NCBI GenBank assembly: GCA_964405405.1
Contig: CAYONT010000007.1
Span: 16,418-80,417 of the forward strand
Source of the DNA: CAMCYM01 sp964405405
GTDB lineage: Bacteria > Bacteroidota > Bacteroidia > Flavobacteriales_D > Sanyastnellaceae
Direction of reading: 5' to 3'
DNA: 64,000 bases
Part shown: positions 39,460 to 48,562 of the stretch, one piece after another
Position numbering within the stretch: position 1 is the first letter of the stretch
Layout of the letters: each line of letters begins with the position of its first letter
Translations under genes and position numbers: made by a program
The notes under the pieces: generated by a model
Seen by the model: the letters and a program-made list of their open reading frames with translations, nothing else
Told to the model about the DNA's origin: nothing
Databases searched by the model: none

Positions 39460-40341
39460 ATGTTGACAGAATCGATGCTGGAGGCCATTCGCCGCGCTTT
39501 GGCGGAGGATATCGGGAGCGGGGACCACACCACGCTCAGTTCGGTACCTCCGGGGTTGAGGCGGATGGGGCGGATTTGGGCAAAGGATTCGGGGGTCGTG
39601 GCGGGGGTGGCTGTGGCTGTGGCTGTATTCGCTGCCGTGGATCCTGAATTGCGATGCACGGTGTTGAAGGCGGATGGCGAACCAGTCGCACCCGGGGATG
39701 CGGTGCTGGAGATGGAAGGGGCTGCTCGGAGCATCTTGCTCGGGGAGCGGGTAGCGTTGAATTTCATGCAACGGATGAGTGGGATTGCCAGCCGAACGGC
39801 AGGGGTGGTTCGTATGTTGGAGGGGACCCGATGTCAGGTGCTGGACACGCGAAAGACCACGCCGGGGTTGCGGGAGTTTGAGAAGTGGGCGGTTCGGTTG
39901 GGAGGGGGGGTGAACCACCGTATGGGGTTGTATGACATGATTTTGCTCAAGGACAACCATGTCGATTATGCAGGATCCATGACCGCAGCTTTGGAGGGGG
40001 TGGGTCATTACTTGGAGCAAACGGGGCTGAAACTGCCTGTTGTTGTAGAGGTTAGGAATGAAGAGGAAGCCAGGGATGCCATCGCTGCTGATGACCGCTG
40101 GCAGGCCCGAAAGGGTGAGACCCTGCTCACACGGTTGTTGCTGGACAACCACAGCATCGAAGAGACCCGGCGTGCTGTGGCCACTTGGAGCGGTCGGATT
40201 CCTCTGGAATCTTCGGGCGGCATCACACCGTTCAATGTTCGGGCATATGCAGAAACGGGGGTGGATTATGTATCGATGGGAAGCTTGACACACAGCGTCC
40301 CGGCATTGGATTTGAGCTTGAAAAGTTGGGATTTGGCTTGA
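39460..40341 (+). CDS. nadC: Carboxylating nicotinate-nucleotide pyrophosphorylase (quinolinate PRTase)
   Basis: 293 residues. It converts quinolinate and PRPP to nicotinate mononucleotide in de novo NAD synthesis. Motifs: EDIGSGDHTT at the N-terminus, ERVALNFMQRMSGIAS, DTRKTTPGLREFEKWAVRLGG split by the active-site Arg/Lys, HRMGLYDMILLKDNH and the C-terminal LESSGGI and YVSMGSLTHS. Complete. The YihY-family gene follows after 4 bp. Together with pnuC and the kinase at 34.2-35.4 kb, both de novo and salvage routes to NAD are represented nearby. Confidence 0.97.
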   Translation: MLTESMLEAIRRALAEDIGSGDHTTLSSVPPGLRRMGRIWAKDSGVVAGVAVAVAVFAAVDPELRCTVLKADGEPVAPGDAVLEMEGAARSILLGERVALNFMQRMSGIASRTAGVVRMLEGTRCQVLDTRKTTPGLREFEKWAVRLGGGVNHRMGLYDMILLKDNHVDYAGSMTAALEGVGHYLEQTGLKLPVVVEVRNEEEARDAIAADDRWQARKGETLLTRLLLDNHSIEETRRAVATWSGRIPLESSGGITPFNVRAYAETGVDYVSMGSLTHSVPALDLSLKSWDLA

Positions 40342-40345
40342 GGAA

Positions 40346-41353
40346 ATGGCAGCCGTGAAGACACCTCCTCCGCTGTGGGATTTGCCCGCAGTCAAGTGGT
40401 TGCTACGGCAACCCATGCTGCAGGCAGGCCGACGATTGCTTCAGCGCATCAAACCATGGGGAGCCAGCAATGTGAACTTGGAGCAGGTGTTTCAGTTTTT
40501 TGCGGAAGGTTTGTTCCACGGAGGGGTAACAACCCGGGCAGCGGCCATCAGTTTCCGGCTGTTTCTGGCGTTTTTCCCCGCCATGATTTTGCTGCTGAGC
40601 ATTGTGCCCTATACACCGCTCAGCACGGAGGATGTGCTCCAAAACCTATTGCTGGTTTTTCCTGCGGGGACGGTAGAGATGATGGAAACCACGGTCAAAG
40701 ACCTCATGGAACAACGCCAAGCCACCATCCTCTCTTTGGGATTTTTGTTGTTGCTGTTCTATGCGTCGGGCAGCGTCAACGCCATTCTGCTGGGCTTTGG
40801 GGAGAGTTACTTGGTGGAGGATCCGCCCAATTGGTGGGCCTTTCGGTTGTTGTCCTTGCTATTGCTCTTGGTCCTTGCGCTGTTGTTGGGATTGGCAGTG
40901 TTGATGGTGGGATTTGCGGGCGACATTCTGCTATGGATGGAAGCAAAAAGTTGGATCAATTCGGAGGAAGTCCCTTGGTTCTCCTTGGCCCGTTGGGTGC
41001 TGGCCATCGGGTTGATTTTTGCCAGCGTGACCATTCTATACCATGCTGGCAATTGGAGAAAGTGGGAATTGGGAGTTTTTTCCGTTGGAGCCACCATGGC
41101 CACCGTGTTGATTGTGTTGCTTTCCCTAGGTTTCTCCTACTTTATTAGTCAATTCGCGACCTACAACAAACTCTACGGCTCTCTGGGAACCCTGCTGGTG
41201 ACCCTGATCTGGCTCAATGCGAACAGTGTGGTCTTGTTGTTGGGTTTTGAATTGGATGCAGCGATTCACCGGGCCCGCAAAGATGGGATTGCTGGAGCTG
41301 AGACGCTGCGATTGTCACAGGTGGGTGATGGAAGAGCGGATGATTGCGATTAA
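40346..41353 (+). CDS. YihY/UPF0761 (BrkB-like) membrane protein
   Basis: 335 residues with six hydrophobic segments in the C-terminal three quarters. The YihY pattern is seen in AAISFRLFLAFFPAMILLLS, LYASGSVNAIL-like FYASGSVNA, and the C-terminal YNKLYGSLGTLLVTLIWLN followed by ELDAAIHRAR. The family was once called ribonuclease BN; it is now regarded as a membrane protein of unknown transport function. The nadC-yihY order, 4 bp apart, probably reflects one transcript. Confidence 0.9.
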   Translation: MAAVKTPPPLWDLPAVKWLLRQPMLQAGRRLLQRIKPWGASNVNLEQVFQFFAEGLFHGGVTTRAAAISFRLFLAFFPAMILLLSIVPYTPLSTEDVLQNLLLVFPAGTVEMMETTVKDLMEQRQATILSLGFLLLLFYASGSVNAILLGFGESYLVEDPPNWWAFRLLSLLLLLVLALLLGLAVLMVGFAGDILLWMEAKSWINSEEVPWFSLARWVLAIGLIFASVTILYHAGNWRKWELGVFSVGATMATVLIVLLSLGFSYFISQFATYNKLYGSLGTLLVTLIWLNANSVVLLLGFELDAAIHRARKDGIAGAETLRLSQVGDGRADDCD

Positions 41354-41390
41354 TTTGGCCTACAGAGAACAGCACAAAAATTCACGACAC

Positions 41391-41864
41391 ATGCAATTGT
41401 CAATCGCAAAGTTCTGGATGATGGGTCTGGTGACCTTTCTCCTGGTAGGGGGTTGGATGGCTGAGACGGTAGCGCAATCTGGTCAACCGACGCTGGTCGG
41501 CAGGTGGAAGACCATAGACGATGAAACGGGGCGGGTCAAGAGCATCGTGGAGATCACCGAGCGCAATGGGGTCTACACTGGCAAGGTGGTGCAGCTGTTT
41601 CGGTTGCCCACCGAAGATCAGAACCCGAAGTGCACAGAATGTGAGGACGACCGCAAGGACAAGTTGGTCATGGGCATGGAAATCGTCCGGGGCATGCGCC
41701 GAGAGGGTACGAAGTTGCGTTGGGAAGATGGAACCATATGCGACCCCAAGAACGGTTCGGTGTACGATTGCGAAATGTGGATTGATCCTGCGAAACCCAA
41801 CGAACTCAAGGTTCGAGGTTACTTGTACTTTCTGTACCGAACGCAGACCTGGATTCGCGCGTGA
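41391..41864 (+). CDS. DUF2147 family secreted protein
   Basis: 157 residues from ATG 41391; the open frame upstream is a shadow of the YihY-family gene. Signal peptide about 1-28 (ending TVAQ). The mature part fits DUF2147: LVGRWKTIDDETGRVKSIVEI, a cysteine pair in CTEC, GMRREGTKLRWEDGTICDP and a final GYLYFLYRTQTW. DUF2147 proteins are small periplasmic beta-barrels (lipocalin-like) of unknown role. A possible box TAATTTGG is at 41351-41358, 32 nt before the start. Confidence 0.85.
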   Translation: MQLSIAKFWMMGLVTFLLVGGWMAETVAQSGQPTLVGRWKTIDDETGRVKSIVEITERNGVYTGKVVQLFRLPTEDQNPKCTECEDDRKDKLVMGMEIVRGMRREGTKLRWEDGTICDPKNGSVYDCEMWIDPAKPNELKVRGYLYFLYRTQTWIRA

Positions 41865-41871
41865 GGAGACA

Positions 41872-42118
41872 TGCGCGGCTGCGCCGCGCAGGAGATGAAA
41901 TTGGAAATAGGAAACCGAGGCCAGGATACAGGATTTTATTCCTCTGGGGATTCATTCGTTGTTAAGTGAGGGTGTTGGTGGCATCTGCTCCAAGGACGAG
42001 CGGAGAGGGAGATTGCTCTGAGTTCTTGTTTCCGCGCACAGCGCGATTTCGAGCGGCGTCAGCCGCGTTGTTTCCTATTTCCGCCGGCGCAGCCGGCTGA
42101 GTTTCCGCGCACAGCGCG
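41872..42118. repeat. REP-like cluster of GC-rich hairpins with a 13-bp long-range inverted repeat
   Basis: The 258-bp gap between two convergent genes holds five small perfect hairpins: 41872-41890 (TGCGCGGC-TGC-GCCGCGCA), 42033-42045 (CGCGC-ACA-GCGCG), 42053-42066 (GCGGC-GTCA-GCCGC), 42083-42097 (GCCGGC-GCA-GCCGGC) and 42106-42118 (CGCGC-ACA-GCGCG). The 17-mer TTTCCGCGCACAGCGCG occurs twice, at 42029-42045 and 42102-42118. GGAAATAGGAAAC (41903-41915) is the exact reverse complement of 42070-42082. No ORF is visible. This looks like a REP/BIME-type or decayed MITE-like element and could also act as a two-way terminator. Confidence 0.75.
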
Positions 42119-42122
42119 CGGG

Positions 42123-43598
42123 TTACAATTGGATGGGGCCGATTCGAGTGCCCCGGATTTCGGGGATGTAACCCAGGAGGTAGGCGGCTCCGAGGATGCC
42201 GCCAGTTGCGAGGGCTCCCTGGCACACAGCTTCGAAGAGGGGACCCAAGCCGGACCAGCCTAGGGTGGGGAGGGCGAGGAGGAGGGCGGCAGCGAGGCCC
42301 AGGCCGGCAATGGGGAGCAGGTCCCAGGAGAGGGGATGGACTTTGTAGTGTCGCCAGATACGGCGGAGGGTCCAGGCGGCACCCCAAAGGGAGGTCATGA
42401 AGGTGGCGAGGGCGGCCCCGGTGAGGCCCCAACCGAGGGTTTTCATGGCGAGGTGGTTGGTGACAACGGTGACCACGACCAGTCCCAGCTGGATGGGGAG
42501 TGCTTCGCGATAAAGCCCGGAAAAGTTGAGGATGGAACTGGTAATGCCCATGGCGGCAATGACGAGCCTTTGGGCGCCGATGGCGAGGAAAATGGGGGCG
42601 ATGCCCCGATAGTGGACCGGCAGAAGCTGCTCAAAAGGCTGGAAGCCGGCCCAGATGCCCGCCATGAAGGCCACGGAAAGCAGGAATTGGATGCGCGAAC
42701 TTTGGAGGAGGAGGCCGCGCAACTCGGAGACGGGGGCCTGGGCCATGCGGTGGGAAGTCAGGCCTTGGAGGATTTGGCCTGTAGCACGCACGGGCATAGC
42801 CACCACCGTTCCGAGGAAGAATCCCATGGTGTACTTGGGAACGCTGTCGAGTCCGAGGTAGGCGCCCACCATGATGAAATCGAGGTTCTGCGCGATGGCG
42901 ACGGCACCGATGGAAAGGACGTTGAAACCGCTGTATGCCAAATACTCTTGCCAAGGGGCGTTTCGGATGGGCCAGCTCACGCGCATTCGGTTGCGATGGG
43001 CCTGGGCAACCAAGACAAGTACTCCAAGGGCCCAAGTACCAACATAGAGGTACAAGAAGGCATCGAAGTCGAAGAGTTGCCAACCGAGGAAAAGGGCAAG
43101 GACCATGTAGGAGGCCTTGAGCCAGAATTCCTCAACGGCGGTGGCGATGGCGGATTTGAGGGCTGTATTGATGAGGGAGCGGGTGATCCACATTGCGGCG
43201 GGAATGGCCGTGAGGGCGAAGAGGAAGCCCAGATGATCCGAAATCAGGTTGCCGTCCTCGCCGCCGAACCGGGTAAATAGGTCCGCGCCGAATGCCCACA
43301 ACAGGAGTCCGAAGAGGAGGATGGCCAAGGTCGGGAAAACCAGCAGCGAACCGAGGATGCCGGGCCGCTCAGATTCGGGGTATTGGGGCAAGAACCGGAT
43401 GATGGCCGCGGGCACTCCGACGGAGACAATGTGGCTCACCATGGCCCCCCATGCCGTCAGAACCCGAACCAGGCCCCATTGTTCCTCGTTGCCATCAAAA
43501 ACTTGGGGCAGCACATACATCGTGTTCACGGCACCGAACACCATGCCCAGTCCGATGGCAATGCTGGCGCGGGAGGCTTGTTTGGCGACGATGCCCAT
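42123..43598 (-). CDS. Polysaccharide/lipid II-type flippase (Wzx/MATE-like)
   Basis: 491 residues from ATG 43598, two bases after the AddB-like stop. About fourteen hydrophobic segments, starting with the flippase-like SRASIAIGLGMVFGAVNTMYVLPQVF, then conserved small-residue helices and no large soluble domain. It fits the oligosaccharide flippase family (polysaccharide biosynthesis protein), which moves lipid-linked sugars across the inner membrane. No glycosyltransferases lie nearby, so the substrate cannot be inferred. It is the last gene of the TPR-AddB-flippase run. Confidence 0.85.
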   Translation of the reverse strand: MGIVAKQASRASIAIGLGMVFGAVNTMYVLPQVFDGNEEQWGLVRVLTAWGAMVSHIVSVGVPAAIIRFLPQYPESERPGILGSLLVFPTLAILLFGLLLWAFGADLFTRFGGEDGNLISDHLGFLFALTAIPAAMWITRSLINTALKSAIATAVEEFWLKASYMVLALFLGWQLFDFDAFLYLYVGTWALGVLVLVAQAHRNRMRVSWPIRNAPWQEYLAYSGFNVLSIGAVAIAQNLDFIMVGAYLGLDSVPKYTMGFFLGTVVAMPVRATGQILQGLTSHRMAQAPVSELRGLLLQSSRIQFLLSVAFMAGIWAGFQPFEQLLPVHYRGIAPIFLAIGAQRLVIAAMGITSSILNFSGLYREALPIQLGLVVVTVVTNHLAMKTLGWGLTGAALATFMTSLWGAAWTLRRIWRHYKVHPLSWDLLPIAGLGLAAALLLALPTLGWSGLGPLFEAVCQGALATGGILGAAYLLGYIPEIRGTRIGPIQL

Positions 43599-43600
43599 GT

Positions 43601-46507
43601 TCAAAAAGGACGCTCGAGGGGATCCAACACCACACAGTAGGGACAGTACATGGCCTCGGCGTGGTGCGCAATATCGGGCGCATCGTTGTGGATGCGTCGG
43701 ATTTCGGCGGCCAGCCAGTCAAAAAAGGCCTGGGCCTGAGGGGACTGGATGTGCGGAATGCCGTCGATGGTAAGGGAAAGCGCTCCGGACTTTGCTTGGC
43801 GGGTGGACCGGATCGATGCGGTGACCTCCATTCCTTGGGGCAGACCGCGGAGCCAACGGTGGGGATCTTGGTTGCGGTCCTCAGCGTTGGGGGTTGCCGT
43901 GGTCGGGGCACCTGCATCCAGCCACTTGCGTGCGATGGCACCGTACATCAGGAGCTGCAGGGCCTTGGGGAACTTGCCACCCGCGAGCTGTTCCTGCCAA
44001 TCCGCTCGGACCCCAAGTTCCTTCGCCTCGACCTTGCCCGTCTTGTAATCGGTGACGGTGACCTCATTTTCGATTCGGGTGATCCGGTCAGCGGTACCCG
44101 CAAATCGCAGTTTTCCGACCGGTTCTGGCCATTCTCCTTCCCACATGAGCGGGATTTCCACGCCGAGCAGGGTCACGGGGCTACCCAGGTCCTTGACCTC
44201 TTGCCATTCCACACGCAAACTCCGATCCAGAGTGGCCTTGGCGATGGCAAGTTGCAGGTGATTCACCCCCATGGACATGAGCTCCGCGTTGTACTGGTCG
44301 CGGACCGCGTCGTCGAGGCGGTGGTCCAAATCGGCGATGAGGGCTTGGAAGTCCTCAGGGCGCAAGACCATCCCTTCCCGCGGTTTCAAACCGTGCTCGA
44401 GCACATGGTGCACCACAGATCCGAAGATGCTTGCGGTCATTGCGTCCTCGACTTCCCGGGGTTCCCGGATGCCCACGATGTACTGGTAGTAAAATTTCCG
44501 GGGACATTCGAACCAAGTATTGACCGCGGACGGACTGATGCCATGGCTTCCCCACCGCTTGAGCCGCTCCGTTGCCCAAGGCGTCCAAGCAATGGACGGA
44601 ATGGCGGGGCGATCTGTCTGCATGGGCAAGTTGACCATCCGATGGTCTTGGGGCAACAGTTTGCCACCAGGCCGAAAGGAATGTTGCAATTGCAAGAGGT
44701 AACGGCTCGGTTCCCGTTCCTCATCGTTTGCTCGGTACACGAGGTAAACCTCCTCCGCACGTTGGAGCAACCGGTACAGGTAGTACGCATAAATGGCCTC
44801 GCGCTGGTGCCGCGTAGGCATGCGGGGCTGCAAGGCACGTCGCAAATCGAAGGGAATCAAGCTGTCGTCCAGCGCTGTTTGGGGAAGTACCCCTTCGTTG
44901 CAATCGAGCACCACCACCCGTTTGAAGTCCAGGGCACGCGTTTCAATCAGTCCCATCACCTGCAACCCCTTTTCCGGTTCTCCTTGCAGGTCCAAACGTT
45001 CGGCATTCAGGGTTTGAAACAGAAGGTCCCGGACATCCTTCGCGGTGGAGAACAATTGGAACTGCGCTTGAAAACGAGCACAACCGGCGGTAGCGGCCAC
45101 CAGCCGTTTCCATCCCGCGCGAAGCCAGGGATTGACATCGCCTTCCGACAACTCAGCGGCTGCGGTTTGGTCATCTAGTCGTTGTTCAATGGCTTCTGCC
45201 CACGATTGCAGCCCAGCCAAGAAACCGCCGGCGTCGGTGGCCCCCAAGGGGACCAAGTCCATCAATACCTGGCGAACCAATTCCGGAGCATGTGCTGCTA
45301 CCCGGTCCGGAGTCACCCAAGTCCAGTGGTGTTCCGCCGCCTGCCGCAGCCAATGCCCAACAGCCTCTGCCCAACCGGTACCTGCGTGCAAAGACACAGC
45401 GAGCGGGTGCCCCAGAAAGGCAGTTACGTCCGCATGCCGCCAGGAGCGCCCGGTTTCTGCCAATCGCATCGCGGCTTCGAAAAAGCCTGCCACAGGCGAT
45501 TCGGACCAAGCCAATCCCATCGTCACATTGACCCCATCCGGCATTCCGTCCAAACTTTGCAACAACATCGAGAGCTGTCCACCATCGGGGAGAACCAACA
45601 CCGTATCATCCACCTCTGTCGCGAGTTCCGTACGGAGGGTATGGGCCGCCCACTGGCATTCAAACACCCCGCTAGAACAGGCTACGTAGTGCAACTGGGG
45701 TGGGTGTTCCACCAATCGGGACCGCAGCGGCTGCACCGGAAGGGCGGGGTCCCAGTCCCGGAGGAAACCGCCGGCTTCCACCGGAATGTCGTTGTCCCAA
45801 ACATAGGCTGGATCCGCATCGGCATAGAGGGTCAACTGTCCGAGGGCGTGCAGCCGGAGCAAGAAACCCTGTTCCGCTGGCGTGAGGGCGGCCATGCCGG
45901 CCACGACCACGGGGCCCAAGCCGGATAGGTCCGCCCGCGTGGCCGCTTGGCGGGCGACAAATCCCGTGGTTCCCCGCCCCAGCGGCTCCAGTTGCGCCCG
46001 AAACCGGTGGTACAACGGCGCCAGCCGACCACATTGCCGCAGAAACTGGCGACTCCCCTCGTGCAATGGTTGGTCTGGTTCCCACGCTTTCACCCCTTCT
46101 ATGTCCAGCAGATTCTGCAGCACATCGTCCACATCCGCCAGATAATGGTCCAATTCATTGAAGTCACGCAACACCACCCGTCCCCAAGGCGCAAAATTCG
46201 CAAAACCCGGGATGCGGTCCTCACCGTCCTCCGCCTCCAGCACTTCCCGGTAAGCTTGGTAGAGGTAGGCCAAACCCTCCAAAGCATCCACCGGCCTCAG
46301 CCCGGTGCAACTTTGCAAAAGTGCGTTCAACGTGGTGGTGCGCGGCAACCAACCGGCCGTCCCCAGCACCCGGGCACAGGCTTTGCGGAATCGACTCGCT
46401 GCCCGCGTGCTAGGCAGCACCACCAGGGTTGCCGCTGCATCGGGTCGGGCCATCACCGCCGTGGCGAGCTCGTCCAAGAAGGTCGGGCGTTCGCTTGCGG
46501 ACCTCAT
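43601..46507 (-). CDS. AddB-like PD-(D/E)XK nuclease/inactive helicase
   Basis: 968 residues. The N-terminal part resembles the AddB/UvrD-like fold without a clear P-loop (the usual GxGKT is replaced around LVVLPSTRAASRFRKA). VLDCNEGVLPQ is a typical helicase-like motif in AddB. The C-terminal domain carries a PD-(D/E)XK nuclease site: GTADRITRIENEVTVTDYKTGK with D, E and K, preceded by HHVLEHGL. I see only one cysteine in the C-terminal nuclease region, so the iron-sulfur cluster of Bacillus AddB is not evident. It probably pairs with the AddA-like protein at 58242-61619 in double-strand break repair. It overlaps the TPR stop by 4 bp. Confidence 0.85.
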   Translation of the reverse strand: MRSASERPTFLDELATAVMARPDAAATLVVLPSTRAASRFRKACARVLGTAGWLPRTTTLNALLQSCTGLRPVDALEGLAYLYQAYREVLEAEDGEDRIPGFANFAPWGRVVLRDFNELDHYLADVDDVLQNLLDIEGVKAWEPDQPLHEGSRQFLRQCGRLAPLYHRFRAQLEPLGRGTTGFVARQAATRADLSGLGPVVVAGMAALTPAEQGFLLRLHALGQLTLYADADPAYVWDNDIPVEAGGFLRDWDPALPVQPLRSRLVEHPPQLHYVACSSGVFECQWAAHTLRTELATEVDDTVLVLPDGGQLSMLLQSLDGMPDGVNVTMGLAWSESPVAGFFEAAMRLAETGRSWRHADVTAFLGHPLAVSLHAGTGWAEAVGHWLRQAAEHHWTWVTPDRVAAHAPELVRQVLMDLVPLGATDAGGFLAGLQSWAEAIEQRLDDQTAAAELSEGDVNPWLRAGWKRLVAATAGCARFQAQFQLFSTAKDVRDLLFQTLNAERLDLQGEPEKGLQVMGLIETRALDFKRVVVLDCNEGVLPQTALDDSLIPFDLRRALQPRMPTRHQREAIYAYYLYRLLQRAEEVYLVYRANDEEREPSRYLLQLQHSFRPGGKLLPQDHRMVNLPMQTDRPAIPSIAWTPWATERLKRWGSHGISPSAVNTWFECPRKFYYQYIVGIREPREVEDAMTASIFGSVVHHVLEHGLKPREGMVLRPEDFQALIADLDHRLDDAVRDQYNAELMSMGVNHLQLAIAKATLDRSLRVEWQEVKDLGSPVTLLGVEIPLMWEGEWPEPVGKLRFAGTADRITRIENEVTVTDYKTGKVEAKELGVRADWQEQLAGGKFPKALQLLMYGAIARKWLDAGAPTTATPNAEDRNQDPHRWLRGLPQGMEVTASIRSTRQAKSGALSLTIDGIPHIQSPQAQAFFDWLAAEIRRIHNDAPDIAHHAEAMYCPYCVVLDPLERPF

Positions 46508-47121
46508 GGCTTCAACTTGAATCCGTTGCGCACAAAACGAAGAAACTCCCCCACGCTCCAGGGCGTGCGAGAGGGATCGTGTTGGGCAGGAAGGGGGTCC
46601 CGAATCTCGGGCGAAGGCCCGGCCGAAAGCCCGGCCGAAGCGTCCTCAGAGGGGTCCGATGCGGGCTCGATGGCGATGCCCGACGACTCCAGCACCGAGC
46701 GCAACTCATCCGCTACCTCGAACCGACGGCGGGCCTCCTGTCGGTACCCCATTTGCTCCTCCAGCAGCCCCAGGTTGTTGAGGCTGATGGCGTCCTCCGG
46801 ATCGAGTGCGATGGCCCGTTCATAATCGGCCCGCGCCCCCGCCAAGTCCCCGAGCGCCTGCCGCAGCCAGGCCCGTGAAGCGAACCGGTAACCATAAGAA
46901 GGCTGCAGCAGCGCCGCTCGGTCCAACCCCAAAAGCGCCTCTTGCTTGCGACCCAGATGGAAGTGGCACATCGCCGCGTCGTGGATCCAATCGGGATCTG
47001 CCTCCAACGCGGGGTCTCGGCGCACCGCCTCGTGCAAGTAGGACAGCGCCCCCTCCCAATCTCGGCTGGCAAGGGCGGCGGCAGCGGCTTGAAGCGGGCT
47101 CGGAGTGGAGGGCGTTGTCAC
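46504..47121 (-). CDS. TPR-repeat protein
   Basis: 205 residues from GTG 47121; the frame is open to an ATG at 47196 that lies on top of the murB start. I prefer GTG 47121 because an exact -7-like box TATTTTTG (47137-47144) lies 15 nt before it and would be inside the longer form. Three to four tetratricopeptide repeats are visible (DWEGALSYLHEAVRRDPAL, ARADYERAIALDPEDAISLNNLGLL). The C-terminal part is Ser/Pro/Glu-rich and ends in FLRFVRNGFKLKP. No signal peptide. Function unknown; it shares an operon with the AddB-like gene. Confidence 0.75.
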   Translation of the reverse strand: MTTPSTPSPLQAAAAALASRDWEGALSYLHEAVRRDPALEADPDWIHDAAMCHFHLGRKQEALLGLDRAALLQPSYGYRFASRAWLRQALGDLAGARADYERAIALDPEDAISLNNLGLLEEQMGYRQEARRRFEVADELRSVLESSGIAIEPASDPSEDASAGLSAGPSPEIRDPLPAQHDPSRTPWSVGEFLRFVRNGFKLKP

Positions 47122-47136
47122 AGGCGTCGGTTTGTT

Positions 47137-47144
47137 CAAAAATA
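47137..47144 (-). promoter_or_regulatory. -7-like box TATTTTTG for the TPR-addB operon
   Basis: On the minus strand TATTTTTG is an exact match to TAnnTTTG, 15 nt before GTG 47121. It lies in the 73-bp divergent gap to murB. Confidence 0.45.
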
Positions 47145-47194
47145 CGTCAGGACCCCCGGGCGACCGAAGTCCAAATCCGACCGAAATTGGTCCC

Positions 47195-48562
47195 ATGTCC
47201 GCCGTGCCCCCGCCACCATCCTTGGCCTTCCCTGTCTACCGCCGCCGAGCGGGAGGAGCCTCCGTCTGTGCGATCGAGGGGCCCGAACGCATGGTCGAGT
47301 ACCAGCGACTCGGGAGCCGTTGGCTGCGCCAGGACCTGGTGGCCTCGGCCTACCCCGAAAAGCTTTTGATTCAGGATTTGCTGAACCTGGCTCCAGGGGT
47401 CGAGGCGCTGGAGGCAGCCGAGTTTCAGGCGGTGGAGCGGGCGGCGGGCGACGCGGGCGACGGTGACGGCGCGGTCGGTGGATGCGCCGTCGGGGAGGAG
47501 GCCCCGGAGTGGGTGGCCGATGCCGATCTCGGCGCGCGGACGACCTTCGGTGTGCCTGGTCGCGCACGTTGGATGGTGTCCGTTCGGTCCGACGCCGAAG
47601 TGCGGGCCGTCCTCGCCCAGCGCGCGGCGATGGACCCCGTTCCCCCCCTGCTCGTGCTCGGCGGCGGCTCCAACCTGTTGCTCCATTCGGACTGGGACGG
47701 CCTCGTCATGAAGATGGAAGTTCCCGGCAAGACCGTGCGGCCCACCGGCGCTGGCTGGGCCGAGGGCGTTGCAGGGGCCGGGGAGCGTTGGCACGACTGG
47801 GTCGACTGGACCCTGACCCAAGGATGGGCGGGGTTGGAGAATTTGGCCTGGATTCCCGGCAGTGTCGGAGCCGCGCCCATGCAGAACATCGGGGCATATG
47901 GCGTCGAGTTGAAGGACGTTTTTGCGTGGCTGGAGGCCATCCGCATCGAGGACGGTGCGCTGCGCAGGTTCCAGCCAGCGGACTGCAGCTTCGGTTACCG
48001 CGAAAGCGTTTTCAAAGGGCCGGAGCGGGGCCGCTGGGTCATCACCCGCGTGGCCTTCCGGCTCCAGGACGCGACCTTGTTGGAAACCAGTGACTTGCGG
48101 GTCCAGTACGGCGCCGTGGAGCAGGAGTTGGCGGCCGTCCCGCGCGACCGGTGGACGCCCCGCCACGTCGCGGACGCAGTCATCCGCATTCGCCAGAGCA
48201 AGCTCCCGGACCCGCAGGTGCTCGGAAATGCAGGCAGTTTCTTCAAAAACCCCGTCATCTCCGCCCCCCAATTCGCTGAGTTGCAAGCGCGTTTTCCGGA
48301 CATTGCGCACCACATCCAGCCCGATGGGCAGGCCAAACTCGCCGCCGCCTGGCTCATCGAGCACGCGGGTTGGAAAGGCCACAACCGGGTCACCCACGGG
48401 GTGCACGACCGGCAAGCCCTGGTGCTGGTGAACCGGGGCGGGGCGACGGGTGCCCAGATATGGGAATTGGCCCAAGACATCCGAAAGGACGTCCTGAGCC
48501 AATATGGTGTGGAGCTGGAACCTGAGGTCAATCAGGTCGGCGCCACCCCGGGGAGTCGTTGA
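47195..48562 (+). CDS. murB: UDP-N-acetylenolpyruvoylglucosamine reductase MurB with extra N-terminal domain
   Basis: 455 residues from ATG 47195. Residues from about 112 on form a complete type I MurB: TTFGVPGRARWMV, the FAD-binding LLVLGGGSNLLL, IPGSVGAAPMQNIGAYGVEL, the catalytic Ser in NAGSFFKNP and the late Glu in ELEPEVNQVG. It makes UDP-MurNAc for peptidoglycan using NADPH and FAD. The first ~85 residues (FPVYRRRAGG to ERMVEYQRLGSRWLRQD and YPEKLLIQDLLN) are not part of MurB and resemble a small stand-alone Bacteroidota protein; a Gly/Ala/Asp linker (about 88-105) joins them. An in-frame GTG at 47513 could give a normal-length MurB (350 residues). The 3' end abuts the sprF-like stop (TGATCA). 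Confidence 0.92.
   Translation: MSAVPPPPSLAFPVYRRRAGGASVCAIEGPERMVEYQRLGSRWLRQDLVASAYPEKLLIQDLLNLAPGVEALEAAEFQAVERAAGDAGDGDGAVGGCAVGEEAPEWVADADLGARTTFGVPGRARWMVSVRSDAEVRAVLAQRAAMDPVPPLLVLGGGSNLLLHSDWDGLVMKMEVPGKTVRPTGAGWAEGVAGAGERWHDWVDWTLTQGWAGLENLAWIPGSVGAAPMQNIGAYGVELKDVFAWLEAIRIEDGALRRFQPADCSFGYRESVFKGPERGRWVITRVAFRLQDATLLETSDLRVQYGAVEQELAAVPRDRWTPRHVADAVIRIRQSKLPDPQVLGNAGSFFKNPVISAPQFAELQARFPDIAHHIQPDGQAKLAAAWLIEHAGWKGHNRVTHGVHDRQALVLVNRGGATGAQIWELAQDIRKDVLSQYGVELEPEVNQVGATPGSR

Noticed and set aside
41865..42122. tRNA or small RNA gene in the REP-like gap
   Set aside because: No cloverleaf or T-loop consensus; the hairpins are short and isolated.
46504..47196. Longer start (ATG 47196) for the TPR protein
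   Set aside because: It would overlap the murB start codon and contain the -7-like box at 47137-47144; the extra residues look like translated spacer.
47147..48502. 451-codon minus-strand ORF opposite murB
   Set aside because: Shadow of murB; no domain, no box, and it conflicts with a clear MurB catalytic domain.
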